The notes under the pieces are model-generated. The model was not told where the DNA came from, searched no databases, and worked only from the letters and a program-made list of their open reading frames with translations. The translations under genes were made by a program, and so were the position numbers. A stretch of DNA of 10,396 nucleotides, taken from positions 1 through 10,396 of the forward strand of contig JAIROF010000013.1 of assembly GCA_031257655.1 (NCBI GenBank), in the 5' to 3' direction. Of the stretch, positions 1 through 5,827 are shown piece after piece (positions within the stretch are counted from its first letter, which is position 1; each line of letters begins with the position of its first letter). This DNA is from Prevotellaceae bacterium (GTDB lineage Bacteria > Bacteroidota > Bacteroidia > Bacteroidales > UBA932).

Positions 1-45
1 TATGTATTGAAAACATGGCGCAAAACATTACGGTTGAAAAAGCGG

Positions 46-112
46 GAGAGCTGTGGTTGAAAGCGGAAAGCGGAGCCGTCATCTCCAGACTTTCAGCCTT
101 CAACCAGCTCTC
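46..112. repeat. Long imperfect hairpin (inverted repeat)
   Basis: Bases 46-53 pair with 105-112 (GAGAGCTG/CAGCTCTC). After a 2-nt bulge (54-55), 56-61 pair with 99-104; after an A/C mismatch, 63-64 pair with 96-97; after a G/A mismatch, 66-70 pair with 90-94; and GGAG (72-75) pairs with CTCC (83-86), closing a 7-nt loop. That is about 25 base pairs in one stem. The next bases are T-rich but there is no immediate U-run, so it is not a textbook terminator. An interspersed palindromic repeat or the end of a structured RNA fits better. The pairing is seen directly; the role is inferred. Confidence 0.6.
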
Positions 113-130
113 AACCCTTTGGCCTTTGGC

Positions 131-185
131 TTTTAGTTTTTAGATTTTGGCCTTTAGTTTTTAGTTTTTAGTTTTTAGTTTTTTA
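131..185. repeat. T-rich heptamer tandem repeat (TTTTTAG)
   Basis: Three perfect head-to-tail copies of TTTTTAG lie at 158-178, flanked by degenerate copies (TTTTAG at 131-136, TTTTTAG at 137-143, TTTAG at 153-157) and ending in a T6 run at 179-184. A GGCCTTT word occurs at 121-127 and again at 149-155, so a larger unit of roughly 28 bases may also be duplicated. It is non-coding. Copy number could vary by slippage. No gene is close enough for an obvious effect on expression. Confidence 0.65.
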
Positions 186-256
186 TGGCGTTGCCCTACG
201 CTAATGCTGTCGGGCCTTCAGCCCTGATCGGCTTTTGTTGCGCTGTATATGCATAA
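185..256 (+). repeat. Two small hairpins within a 23-codon micro-ORF (REP-like)
   Basis: GCGT (188-191) pairs with ACGC (198-201) across six bases, and GGGC (212-215) pairs with GCCC (221-224) across CTTCA. An ATG at 185 opens 23 codons ending with TAA at 254-256; the peptide begins MALPYANAVG. It has no ribosome binding site. The GC-rich island inside AT-rich DNA with two tight hairpins looks more like a repetitive extragenic palindrome than a gene. Whether it recurs in the genome cannot be seen from one window. Confidence 0.3.
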
Positions 257-265
257 TTCTGCCAT

Positions 266-273
266 TAAGTTTG
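266..273 (+). promoter_or_regulatory. Possible -7 box for rlmB (TAAGTTTG)
   Basis: TAAGTTTG matches the Bacteroidota -7 consensus TAnnTTTG. The nearest upstream TTG (238-240) lies 25 bases away, longer than the usual 17-23. If used, the rlmB leader would be about 200 bases and would include the hairpin at 394-431. Chance matches to such a short motif are expected in AT-rich DNA, so this is weak. Confidence 0.25.
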
Positions 274-276
274 CTA

Positions 277-306
277 CAAATATAATAATTATTTCTTTAA
301 TACAAA
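277..306 (-). promoter_or_regulatory. Possible leftward promoter TTTG-N18-TATATTTG
   Basis: Read on the minus strand, TTTG (306-303), an 18-base spacer and TATATTTG (284-277) fit the Bacteroidota promoter pattern well. Transcription would run leftwards through the micro-ORF, the heptamer run and the hairpin at 46-112, where no protein gene is visible. It could serve a gene beyond the left edge or a non-coding RNA, or be a chance match. Confidence 0.25.
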
Positions 307-393
307 AACATTTATTGAAAATATTCTGTTGCTACAAAAATCAGCTTTTTCGACTCATTTTGCTGATATGTAGCGTAATACAAAAGTAAAATC

Positions 394-431
394 CGTTGCA
401 GGGTGCGCCCGCAAGGGGCGCCCCTGCGACG
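394..431. repeat. GC-rich stable hairpin upstream of rlmB
   Basis: Bases 394-403 pair with 422-431 (including one T-G wobble); after an unpaired T404, 405-410 (GCGCCC) pair with 416-421 (GGGCGC), closing the loop GCAAG. This gives about 16 pairs in 38 bases. It ends 45 bases before the rlmB start, with no T-run after it on either side, so it is not a classical terminator. It may be an interspersed palindromic repeat or a structured part of the rlmB leader. Confidence 0.6.
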
Positions 432-476
432 ACAACGAATCAAAGGCAATGAACCAAAGGAATTAACATTGAAGCT

Positions 477-1244
477 ATGTACTATAAGCAACGAAAAGCA
501 TCGCCCGACAACCTGCTGTTTGGCATACGTCCGGTGATGGAGGCGCTACAGAGCGGCCGCGAAATAGACCGGGTGCTGCTGAAAAAGGGCTTGGAGGGCG
601 AGCTGGCGCAGCAGCTGGGGGCGCTGCTCGAGGAGCGCGGGGTGCCGGTGCAGCGCGTGCCGCTCGAAAAGCTGAACGCGCTCACGCCAAAAAATCACCA
701 GGGGGTGGCGGCGTTTGCCGCGCTCATAGAGTACGCCAGCCTCGAGGAGGTGGTGATAGGCGCCGTGGAGCGCGGCGAAACGCCGCTGGTGCTGCTGCTC
801 GACGGCGTAACCGACGTGCGGAACTTTGGCGCAATAGCCCGCTCGGCGGAGTGCGCCGGCGTGCACGCCATTGTGCTGCCAACGAAGGGCGCCGCGCAAA
901 TCAACGGCGACGCGCTAAAGGCTTCGGCGGGCGCGCTCAGCATAACGCCGGTGTGCCGCGCCCATAGCCTGCGCAGCGCCATGCGATACCTGCACAACAG
1001 CGGAGTTCAGGTGGTGGCGGCCTCCGAAAAAGCCGACAAAAGCCTCTACGCGCTCAACCTCGCAGGCCCAACCGCCATCGTGCTGGGGGCGGAGGATGAG
1101 GGCGTATCGCCCGACCTCCTGCGCATGGCCGACGAGCAGGTGCGCATTCCCCTCTGCGGAAGCATTGCCTCGCTAAACGTTGGAGCGGCGGCGGCCGTCA
1201 TCCTCTTTGAGGCCGTTAGGCAGAAAATGCAAATGAAGAATTGA
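477..1244 (+). CDS. rlmB: TrmH/RlmB-family 23S rRNA (guanosine-2'-O-)-methyltransferase
   Basis: A 255-residue cytoplasmic SpoU/TrmH (SPOUT) enzyme that uses S-adenosylmethionine to methylate a ribose 2'-OH of rRNA; the RlmB branch modifies a guanosine in the 23S peptidyl-transferase region. The N-terminal substrate-binding domain (about 11-85) starts with the family's LLFGIRPVMEAL. The knotted catalytic domain follows with motif 1 (NFGAIARSAECAG, 116-128, Asn116 and Arg122), motif 2 (IVLGAEDEGVS, 201-211) and motif 3 (IPLCGSIASLNVGAAAA, 224-240). The length is normal for RlmB. The ATG at 477 gives the expected N-terminus; there is no Shine-Dalgarno sequence, as usual for Bacteroidota. The family is certain. 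The exact target could instead be another 2'-O site, because TrmH paralogues look alike. It probably has its own promoter; the fucosidase gene follows after 57 bases. Confidence 0.9.
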   Translation: MYYKQRKASPDNLLFGIRPVMEALQSGREIDRVLLKKGLEGELAQQLGALLEERGVPVQRVPLEKLNALTPKNHQGVAAFAALIEYASLEEVVIGAVERGETPLVLLLDGVTDVRNFGAIARSAECAGVHAIVLPTKGAAQINGDALKASAGALSITPVCRAHSLRSAMRYLHNSGVQVVAASEKADKSLYALNLAGPTAIVLGAEDEGVSPDLLRMADEQVRIPLCGSIASLNVGAAAAVILFEAVRQKMQMKN

Positions 1245-1252
1245 TTTTTTTT

Positions 1253-1279
1253 AACAACAACAACAACAACAACAACAAC
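1253..1279. repeat. (AAC)9 trinucleotide microsatellite
   Basis: Nine perfect AAC units directly follow a T8 run (1245-1252) that abuts the rlmB stop codon, and an A-rich tail leads to the fucosidase ATG at 1302. The tract fills half of the 57-base spacer. An unstructured CAA-rich leader could favour ribosome loading. Length change by slippage would alter spacing in steps of 3 without disturbing either reading frame. Confidence 0.9.
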
Positions 1280-1301
1280 AAAACAAAAAAACGTAAGCAA
1301 A

Positions 1302-2627
1302 ATGAAAAGATCAACCTTACTGCTGCTGCTTGGCCTGTCGTGCGCAGGCGCGAGCGCACAAGCGGTCAACCCCCAGCACCAATGGTTTGAGGAGGCTCGC
1401 TTCGGGCTGTTCGTCCACTTTGGCGCGTTCAGCGTCCTGTGCGACGGCGAGTGGGTAATGCACAACAAGTCGATAGCCGTGCACGACTACAAGAAGCTTC
1501 AGCAGGTTTTCAACCCGCAGCTTTTTGACGCAAAAAAGCTGGTGGGCCTTGCCAAGGAGGCGGGGATGAGGTACATCACCTTTACCTCGCGTCACCACGA
1601 TGGCTTTAGCAACTGGGACACCAAGCAGTCCGACTGGGGCGTCATGCGCACGCCCTACGGCAAAGACCTCGTCCGGCAGCTGGCCGACGAATGCCACAGG
1701 GAGGGCATTAAGCTGGTGCTCTACTACTCCCTGCTGGACTGGTCGCGCGACGACTACAGCCACACCACCGGCCGCACGGGGAAGGGCACGGGGCGCACCG
1801 AGCAAAAGGACTGGAGCGCTTACATCAGCTTTATGAAGGCGCAGCTGACGGAGCTGCTCACCGGCTACGGCGAAATTGCCGGGATATGGTTTGACGGGGA
1901 GTGGGACCAGCTGCCGGAGGAAAACCAAAAGGTGTCGCACGACATGTCGGCCGTAGACTGGCATTTTGGCGAAATATACGACCTTATTCACACCCTGCAA
2001 CCCTCGTGCATGATTGCCAACAACCACCACCTCCCGGCGCTGCCCGGCGAGGACTACCAGGCCTTTGAAAAGGACTTGCCCGGCGAAAACACCGGCGGCG
2101 GCTTTAGCGCAAACCAGCGCGTTGCCGGACGGCTGCCGCTCGAAACCTGCGAAACCATCAACCGCACGTGGGGCTACAGCATTCGCGACAACGACTTCAA
2201 GTCCACCGAGCAGCTGGTGCACCTGCTTGTGCGGGCGGCCGGCTACGGGGCAAACCTCCTGCTCAACATCGGCCCCATGCCTACGGGCGAAGTGGAGGAG
2301 GCCTGCCTTGTGCGCCTGAGAGAGATGGGGCAGTGGACGAAAGCCTACGGCCAAACCATATACGGCGCCACCGCAGGCATCGTCAAGCCGCAGGCCTGGG
2401 GCGCGACAACCCGAAAGGGAAACGTGCACTACATCCACATTCTCAACAAGGAGAGCGAGCAGCTCACCTTGCCGCTTGCTGCCGCCATCCTATCGGCCAG
2501 GTGGCTAAACCCGGACGCCGCCTCAAAGCTGGCGTGGAAGCAAAACAAAAAGGCGGGCAGCGTGACGTTCGACCTCTCCGCATTGCCTGCGGGCTTCGAC
2601 GCCATTATCGAGGTGGTGGAAAAGTAG
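1302..2627 (+). CDS. Secreted GH29 alpha-L-fucosidase
   Basis: A 441-residue glycoside hydrolase of family GH29, which removes alpha-linked L-fucose from glycans with retention of configuration. Residues 1-19 form a signal peptide (basic start, Leu-rich core, ASA before Gln20), so it acts in the periplasm or outside; Cys14 does not sit in a good lipobox. The (beta/alpha)8 catalytic domain carries RFGLFVHFG (33-41), TSRHHDGFSNWDT (95-107), the expected nucleophile Asp198 in GIWFDGEWD (194-202), ETCETINRTWGYS (281-293) and NLLLNIGPMPTGEV (318-331). The acid/base residue is not assignable by eye. A short beta-sandwich (about 360-441) completes it. No SusC/SusD, sulfatase or other glycosidase is next to it, so it is not in a visible polysaccharide utilisation locus. 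It lies 57 bases after rlmB and could be read from the same transcript. Linkage preference is unknown. Confidence 0.93.
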   Translation: MKRSTLLLLLGLSCAGASAQAVNPQHQWFEEARFGLFVHFGAFSVLCDGEWVMHNKSIAVHDYKKLQQVFNPQLFDAKKLVGLAKEAGMRYITFTSRHHDGFSNWDTKQSDWGVMRTPYGKDLVRQLADECHREGIKLVLYYSLLDWSRDDYSHTTGRTGKGTGRTEQKDWSAYISFMKAQLTELLTGYGEIAGIWFDGEWDQLPEENQKVSHDMSAVDWHFGEIYDLIHTLQPSCMIANNHHLPALPGEDYQAFEKDLPGENTGGGFSANQRVAGRLPLETCETINRTWGYSIRDNDFKSTEQLVHLLVRAAGYGANLLLNIGPMPTGEVEEACLVRLREMGQWTKAYGQTIYGATAGIVKPQAWGATTRKGNVHYIHILNKESEQLTLPLAAAILSARWLNPDAASKLAWKQNKKAGSVTFDLSALPAGFDAIIEVVEK

Positions 2628-2633
2628 AAGATG

Positions 2634-2672
2634 GGCCGGAGCCGGCCTTGCTCAGCCGGGCGGCAGCTGCTC
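2634..2672 (+). other. GC-rich self-complementary segment after the fucosidase stop
   Basis: Starting 7 bases after the stop codon, GGCCGG (2634-2639) and CCGGCC (2642-2647) are complementary around AG. An alternative pairing joins GGAGC (2638-2642) with GCTCC (2668-2672). A T6 run occurs only at 2697-2702, too far for a classical terminator. It may protect or shape the 3' end of the fucosidase mRNA, but the evidence is limited to complementarity. Confidence 0.3.
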
Positions 2673-2709
2673 CGCGCAGCCAAAAATGGCGATTCGTTTT
2701 TTAGCGCGC

Positions 2710-2787
2710 AGACGACGCAGATTTTTATGGTTTACACCGATTTTGGCTATTCCTCCGGCGTGTAAATCCTAAAAATTTGCGTCGTCT
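2710..2787. repeat. 28-bp-arm inverted repeat between convergent genes; possible terminator
   Basis: Bases 2710-2737 are complementary to 2760-2787 at 25 of 28 positions, with a 22-base loop. The outer ends read AGACGACGCA and TGCGTCGTCT. It sits between the 3' ends of the fucosidase and polA genes. On the plus strand the stem is followed within two bases by TTTTTG (2790-2795), so it could end fucosidase transcription; on the minus strand no U-run follows. The long arms, with words of the AATCTGCGTCGTC/GTGTAAATC type, also suggest a mobile or interspersed palindromic element. The pairing is seen; the role is inferred. Confidence 0.6.
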
Positions 2788-2836
2788 TGTTTTTGTGCAG
2801 CGCCGTGCCGACATTTGCGCGGCGCCTCCGCTATTG

Positions 2837-5632
2837 TTAGTGAGCGCTGAGCCAGCTCTCCCCCGTTCCGGCCTCTGCGATTAGGGGCACCACCAGCGTG
2901 TAGGCAGCTTCCATTTCGGTCACCACCAGCTGCTTTACCTGTTCGAGTTCGGCTTTGTGGACGTCAAAAACCAGCTCGTCGTGCACCTGCAAGATCATGC
3001 GCGATGTGAGGTTTTCGCGGCGCAGGCGGCGGTGGATTTTTATCATCGCCAGCTTTATGATGTCGGCGGCCGAGCCCTGTATTGGAGCGTTGATGGCGTA
3101 GCGCTCCGCAAAGCCGCGCACAACCGCGTTTTGCGAGTTGATGTCGGGCAGCATGCGCTTTCGGTTGCAGAGGGTTTGCACGTAGCCTTTGTCGCGCACG
3201 CTCCGGATGGCGTTGTCTATGTAGGTGCGCACCTGGGGGTAGGTTTCGAAGTATCCGTCGATGAGGATTTTTGCTTCGCTGCGGGGGATGCCGAGCCGCT
3301 GCGCCAGGCCGTAGACCGATATGCCGTAAATGATGCCGAAGTTGGCGGTCTTAGCTCTCCGCCGCTGCTCCTTGCTGACTTCGGCGATGGGCACGTGGAA
3401 TATCTTTGCGGCGGTGCTTGCGTGGATATCCTCGCTGTTGAGGAAAGCCTCCACGAGGTTGGCGTCGTTGCTCAGGTGGGCCATGATTCGGAGCTCCACC
3501 TGGGAGTAGTCGGCGGCCAGCAGGATGTGGTTTTCGTCGGAGGGGATAAAGGCTTTTCGGATTTCGCGCCCGCGCTCGTCGCGGATGGGGATATTTTGCA
3601 GGTTGGGGTTGTTGCTGCTGAGCCTTCCGGTGGAGGTTACCGCCTGGTTGAACGAGGTGTGGATGTGCCCCGTATGCGGGTTTACCAGCGTAGGCAAGGT
3701 TTCTACGTAGGATGAGAGCAGCTTTTTCAGCCCGCGCAGCTCCAGCACTTTGTCTATCACGGGGTGCTTTTCGCGCAGCGCCATCAGCGTTTCCTCGCTG
3801 GTGGAGTACTGCTTTGTTTTTCCGGTGATGCGGGCGTTGTCCGAAATTTTGAGCTTGTCGAAGAGCACTTCGCCCAGCTGCTTTGGCGAAAAGACGTTGA
3901 GCGTCGGCTCGTCGGCAATTTCCTGAATTTCCCGTTCGAGCTTTTGCAGCTCTGCGGTGAGCTCTTTTCCGTACTCGGCCAGCCCCTTGGCGTCGATGCG
4001 CACGCCTTCCCACTCCATGTCGCCCAGCACGTACACCAGCGGCGCCTCAATTTCGTCGTAGAGCGTTCGCAGCCCGTTTTTGTCCAGCTCGTCAAAGAGG
4101 ATGTTGCGCAGCTGGAGGGTCACGTCGGCGTCTTCGGCGGCGTACTCGGCCAGCAGCGCCGGCGCCACCTGCGACATTTTTTTTTGCCCCTCCCGCTTGC
4201 TGCCGATTAGGGTTTCGATGGGCACGGGCTGGTAGCTCAGGTAGACCTCCGCGAGGTAGTTCATGTTGTGCCGCATGTCTGGCTCCAGGAGGTAGTGCGC
4301 CAGCATGGTGTCGAGCAGGTTGCCTTGCAGCGCAATGCCGATGCGCTTTAGGACGAGGTAGTCGAACTTGATGTTTTGGCCGACTTTTGCGATGCGCTCA
4401 TTTTCCAGCGGAGCGCGCAGCAGCGCCACCTTTTCTGCGAAGCGCTCTTCGGCGGGCGATAGGGGCACAAACCAGGCTTCGTGGGGTTTTACGGCAAAAG
4501 ACATGCCGGCAACGTCGGCGTCGATGGGGTTTATGCCGTCCGTTTCGGTGTCGAAGCAAAATTCGGCTTGCAGCAGGAGCATGTCGCAGAGCGCCCTCAC
4601 CTCGTCTGGGCTTTGCGCAATGTGGTAGGCGTGGGGGACGTCGGCGATCGATGCGAGGTGCGACTTGGTGTCGTCGGTTGCCGGCTGCTCCGGGGCGACG
4701 GCGGCAAACAGGTCGCCCTGCGCCGGCGCGGCGCTTGCGCTTTTTGCGGACGTATGGGGGGCGCTGCTGCCGAGCACCTCCCGGGCAAGCGCGTGAAACT
4801 CCAGCTGGGTAAACAGGTCGCGCAGCGCGCTCCTGTCGGGATCCTTTTTTCGCAGCAGCTCTTCGTCCAGCGTCACGGGGGCGTTGAGGTCTATCGTCAC
4901 CAGCTTTTTTGCCAGCCTCAGCTGCGCCACGTTTTTCGCTATCGCCTCGCGGGTTTTTCCCGCCAGCTCTTGCAGGTGCTCCAGCACGCCCTCCAAGCTG
5001 CCGTACTGCGCCACCAGCTTTGTGGCCGTTTTTTCGCCTATTCCCGGCGCTCCGGGCACGTTGTCGGAGGCGTCGCCCCAGAGCGCCAGCACGTCTATCA
5101 CCTGCTGGGGGCGCTGTATGCCGTACTGCGCGCATATTTCGCGGACGCCGATTTTTTCGTCCGACTTTCCCCAGCGGGCAGGCTTAAATATGAGGATGTT
5201 GTCTGTGACCAGCTGCCCGTAGTCCTTGTCCGGCGTCATCATGTAGGTGACAAACCCGGCTGCCTCCGCCTTTTTTGCCAGCGTTCCGATGACGTCGTCG
5301 GCCTCAAATCCCGGCGCCACAATGATGGGGATGTTGAATGCCGCAATGACGTCCTGTATGATGGGCACCGACTGCATGATGACCTCGGGCGTTTCGCTGC
5401 GGTTGGCCTTGTAGGCGGGGTACATCATGTGGCGAAACGTTTCGCCGCCCGGGTCGAAGCACACGGCTATGTGCGTCGGGTTTTCGCGGCGGATGAGGTC
5501 TGCGAGCGTTTTGGTAAAGCCAAAAACGGCCGACGTGTTTAGCCCCTGCGCATTCACCATGGGCTTTTTGAGGAAGGCATAGTACGCCCGGTAGATGAGG
5601 GCAAACGCGTCGAGAAGAAATAATTTTTTCAT
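2837..5632 (-). CDS. polA: DNA polymerase I (5' nuclease, 3'-5' exonuclease and polymerase domains)
   Basis: A 931-residue cytoplasmic polymerase for Okazaki-fragment maturation and excision repair. The 5' nuclease (1 to about 290) has LLDAFALIYRAYYAF, the metal-binding FEADD (109-113), TPDKDYGQL and GDASDNVPGAPGIGEKTA. The 3'-5' exonuclease (about 335-520) keeps DTE (Asp361, Glu363), NIKFD (Asn420, Asp424) and YAAED (Tyr497, Asp501), so proofreading should be active. The polymerase has motif A DYSQVELR (708-715), motif B RRRAKTANFGIIYG (757-770; Phe765 at the sugar-discriminating position) and motif C VHDE (883-886). The Ala/Ser-rich linker (about 289-327) holds QGDLF, a possible clamp-binding motif. 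The ATG at 5632 is preferred over a TTG two codons upstream because MKKLFLLDAF is the usual start. It is transcribed leftwards from a good promoter. An A9 run lies inside the exonuclease domain (4177-4185). Length and domain order are normal. Confidence 0.97.
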   Translation of the reverse strand: MKKLFLLDAFALIYRAYYAFLKKPMVNAQGLNTSAVFGFTKTLADLIRRENPTHIAVCFDPGGETFRHMMYPAYKANRSETPEVIMQSVPIIQDVIAAFNIPIIVAPGFEADDVIGTLAKKAEAAGFVTYMMTPDKDYGQLVTDNILIFKPARWGKSDEKIGVREICAQYGIQRPQQVIDVLALWGDASDNVPGAPGIGEKTATKLVAQYGSLEGVLEHLQELAGKTREAIAKNVAQLRLAKKLVTIDLNAPVTLDEELLRKKDPDRSALRDLFTQLEFHALAREVLGSSAPHTSAKSASAAPAQGDLFAAVAPEQPATDDTKSHLASIADVPHAYHIAQSPDEVRALCDMLLLQAEFCFDTETDGINPIDADVAGMSFAVKPHEAWFVPLSPAEERFAEKVALLRAPLENERIAKVGQNIKFDYLVLKRIGIALQGNLLDTMLAHYLLEPDMRHNMNYLAEVYLSYQPVPIETLIGSKREGQKKMSQVAPALLAEYAAEDADVTLQLRNILFDELDKNGLRTLYDEIEAPLVYVLGDMEWEGVRIDAKGLAEYGKELTAELQKLEREIQEIADEPTLNVFSPKQLGEVLFDKLKISDNARITGKTKQYSTSEETLMALREKHPVIDKVLELRGLKKLLSSYVETLPTLVNPHTGHIHTSFNQAVTSTGRLSSNNPNLQNIPIRDERGREIRKAFIPSDENHILLAADYSQVELRIMAHLSNDANLVEAFLNSEDIHASTAAKIFHVPIAEVSKEQRRRAKTANFGIIYGISVYGLAQRLGIPRSEAKILIDGYFETYPQVRTYIDNAIRSVRDKGYVQTLCNRKRMLPDINSQNAVVRGFAERYAINAPIQGSAADIIKLAMIKIHRRLRRENLTSRMILQVHDELVFDVHKAELEQVKQLVVTEMEAAYTLVVPLIAEAGTGESWLSAH

Positions 5633-5679
5633 GCACAAAATTACGATACAGTTGTTAGAAGTGTTTTGGTACGTGGCTG

Positions 5680-5710
5680 CAAACTTACATGAAAAATCTC
5701 ATCAGCACAA
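5680..5710 (-). promoter_or_regulatory. polA promoter (TTG-N20-TAAGTTTG)
   Basis: On the minus strand TTG (5710-5708), 20 bases and TAAGTTTG (5687-5680) match the Bacteroidota housekeeping sigma consensus TTG-N17-23-TAnnTTTG. Transcription would start a few bases further left, giving a leader of roughly 40 bases before the ATG at 5632. It is divergent from the promoter at 5745-5780. Confidence 0.6.
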
Positions 5711-5744
5711 CCCCGTTGGCGTATTATTTCTGAATTTTAGGGAC

Positions 5745-5780
5745 AAAAAAAATTTTTTCTCAAAACTCTGCTTATCTTTG
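5745..5780 (+). promoter_or_regulatory. Promoter of the DUF4340-like gene (A8T6 tract, TATCTTTG)
   Basis: TATCTTTG (5773-5780), followed by CA, is a typical Bacteroidota -7 box. The -33 region has no clear TTG but carries an A8T6 tract (5745-5758), a sequence expected to bend DNA, 14 bases before the -7 box. The start point would lie near 5787, just ahead of the ribosome binding site at 5805. Confidence 0.55.
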
Positions 5781-5804
5781 CAGATGAGTTTAACCCTATT
5801 TTTC

Positions 5805-5811
5805 GGAGGAG
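5805..5811 (+). promoter_or_regulatory. Shine-Dalgarno-like GGAGGAG
   Basis: A near-perfect Shine-Dalgarno sequence, unlike the other genes here. It lies 7 bases before an in-frame TTG (5819) and 16 bases before the in-frame ATG (5828), so by spacing it favours TTG while codon preference favours ATG. The two proteins differ by only three residues. Confidence 0.5.
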
Positions 5812-5827
5812 AGTTTTTTTGAGAGAG

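Larger units (their letters stand above)
1..476. other. Repeat-rich intergenic region upstream of rlmB
   Basis: No credible gene is visible on either strand in these 476 bases. From left to right there is a long imperfect hairpin (46-112), a run of TTTTTAG-type heptamers (131-185), two small GC-rich hairpins inside a 23-codon micro-ORF (185-256), an AT-rich stretch (255-390) with Bacteroidota-like -7 boxes on both strands and a repeated 10-mer, and a GC-rich hairpin (394-431). The last 45 bases before rlmB show no Shine-Dalgarno sequence. The composition is unlike the GC-rich genes that follow. The region looks like accumulated interspersed repeats plus the rlmB promoter; a small RNA is possible but not demonstrated. 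Confidence 0.6.

Noticed and set aside
381..388. TACTTTTG on the minus strand (and the same word at 10323-10330)
   Set aside because: They match the -7 consensus, but the first has a TTG only at the 23-base limit and the second has none at the right distance, and neither leads into a visible gene.
1046..1468. Minus-strand frame encoding a run of nine Val
   Set aside because: The Val run is just the complement of the (AAC)9 microsatellite; the frame is antisense to two real genes.
1317..2438. Long minus-strand open frame (373 codons) opposite the fucosidase gene
   Set aside because: It contains no recognisable domain, while the plus strand encodes a full GH29 enzyme with signal peptide. Long antisense frames are expected from GC-rich codon use.
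2800..2825. GCGCC/GGCGC inverted repeat as a polA terminator
   Set aside because: The stem is only five pairs with a 16-base loop and no U-run follows on the minus strand.
2628..2836. tRNA or small protein gene between the fucosidase and polA genes
   Set aside because: No cloverleaf or plausible short frame is visible; the region is explained by inverted repeats.
4481..5542. Plus-strand open frame (353 codons) opposite polA
   Set aside because: It is the complement of conserved PolA 5' nuclease and exonuclease motifs, has low-complexity Arg/Val/Gly-rich translation and no family resemblance.
5595..5822. 75-codon plus-strand frame across the polA start and the divergent promoter region
   Set aside because: It overlaps the polA N-terminus in antisense and covers both promoter candidates. 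It has no ribosome binding site and ends in promoter-proximal sequence.
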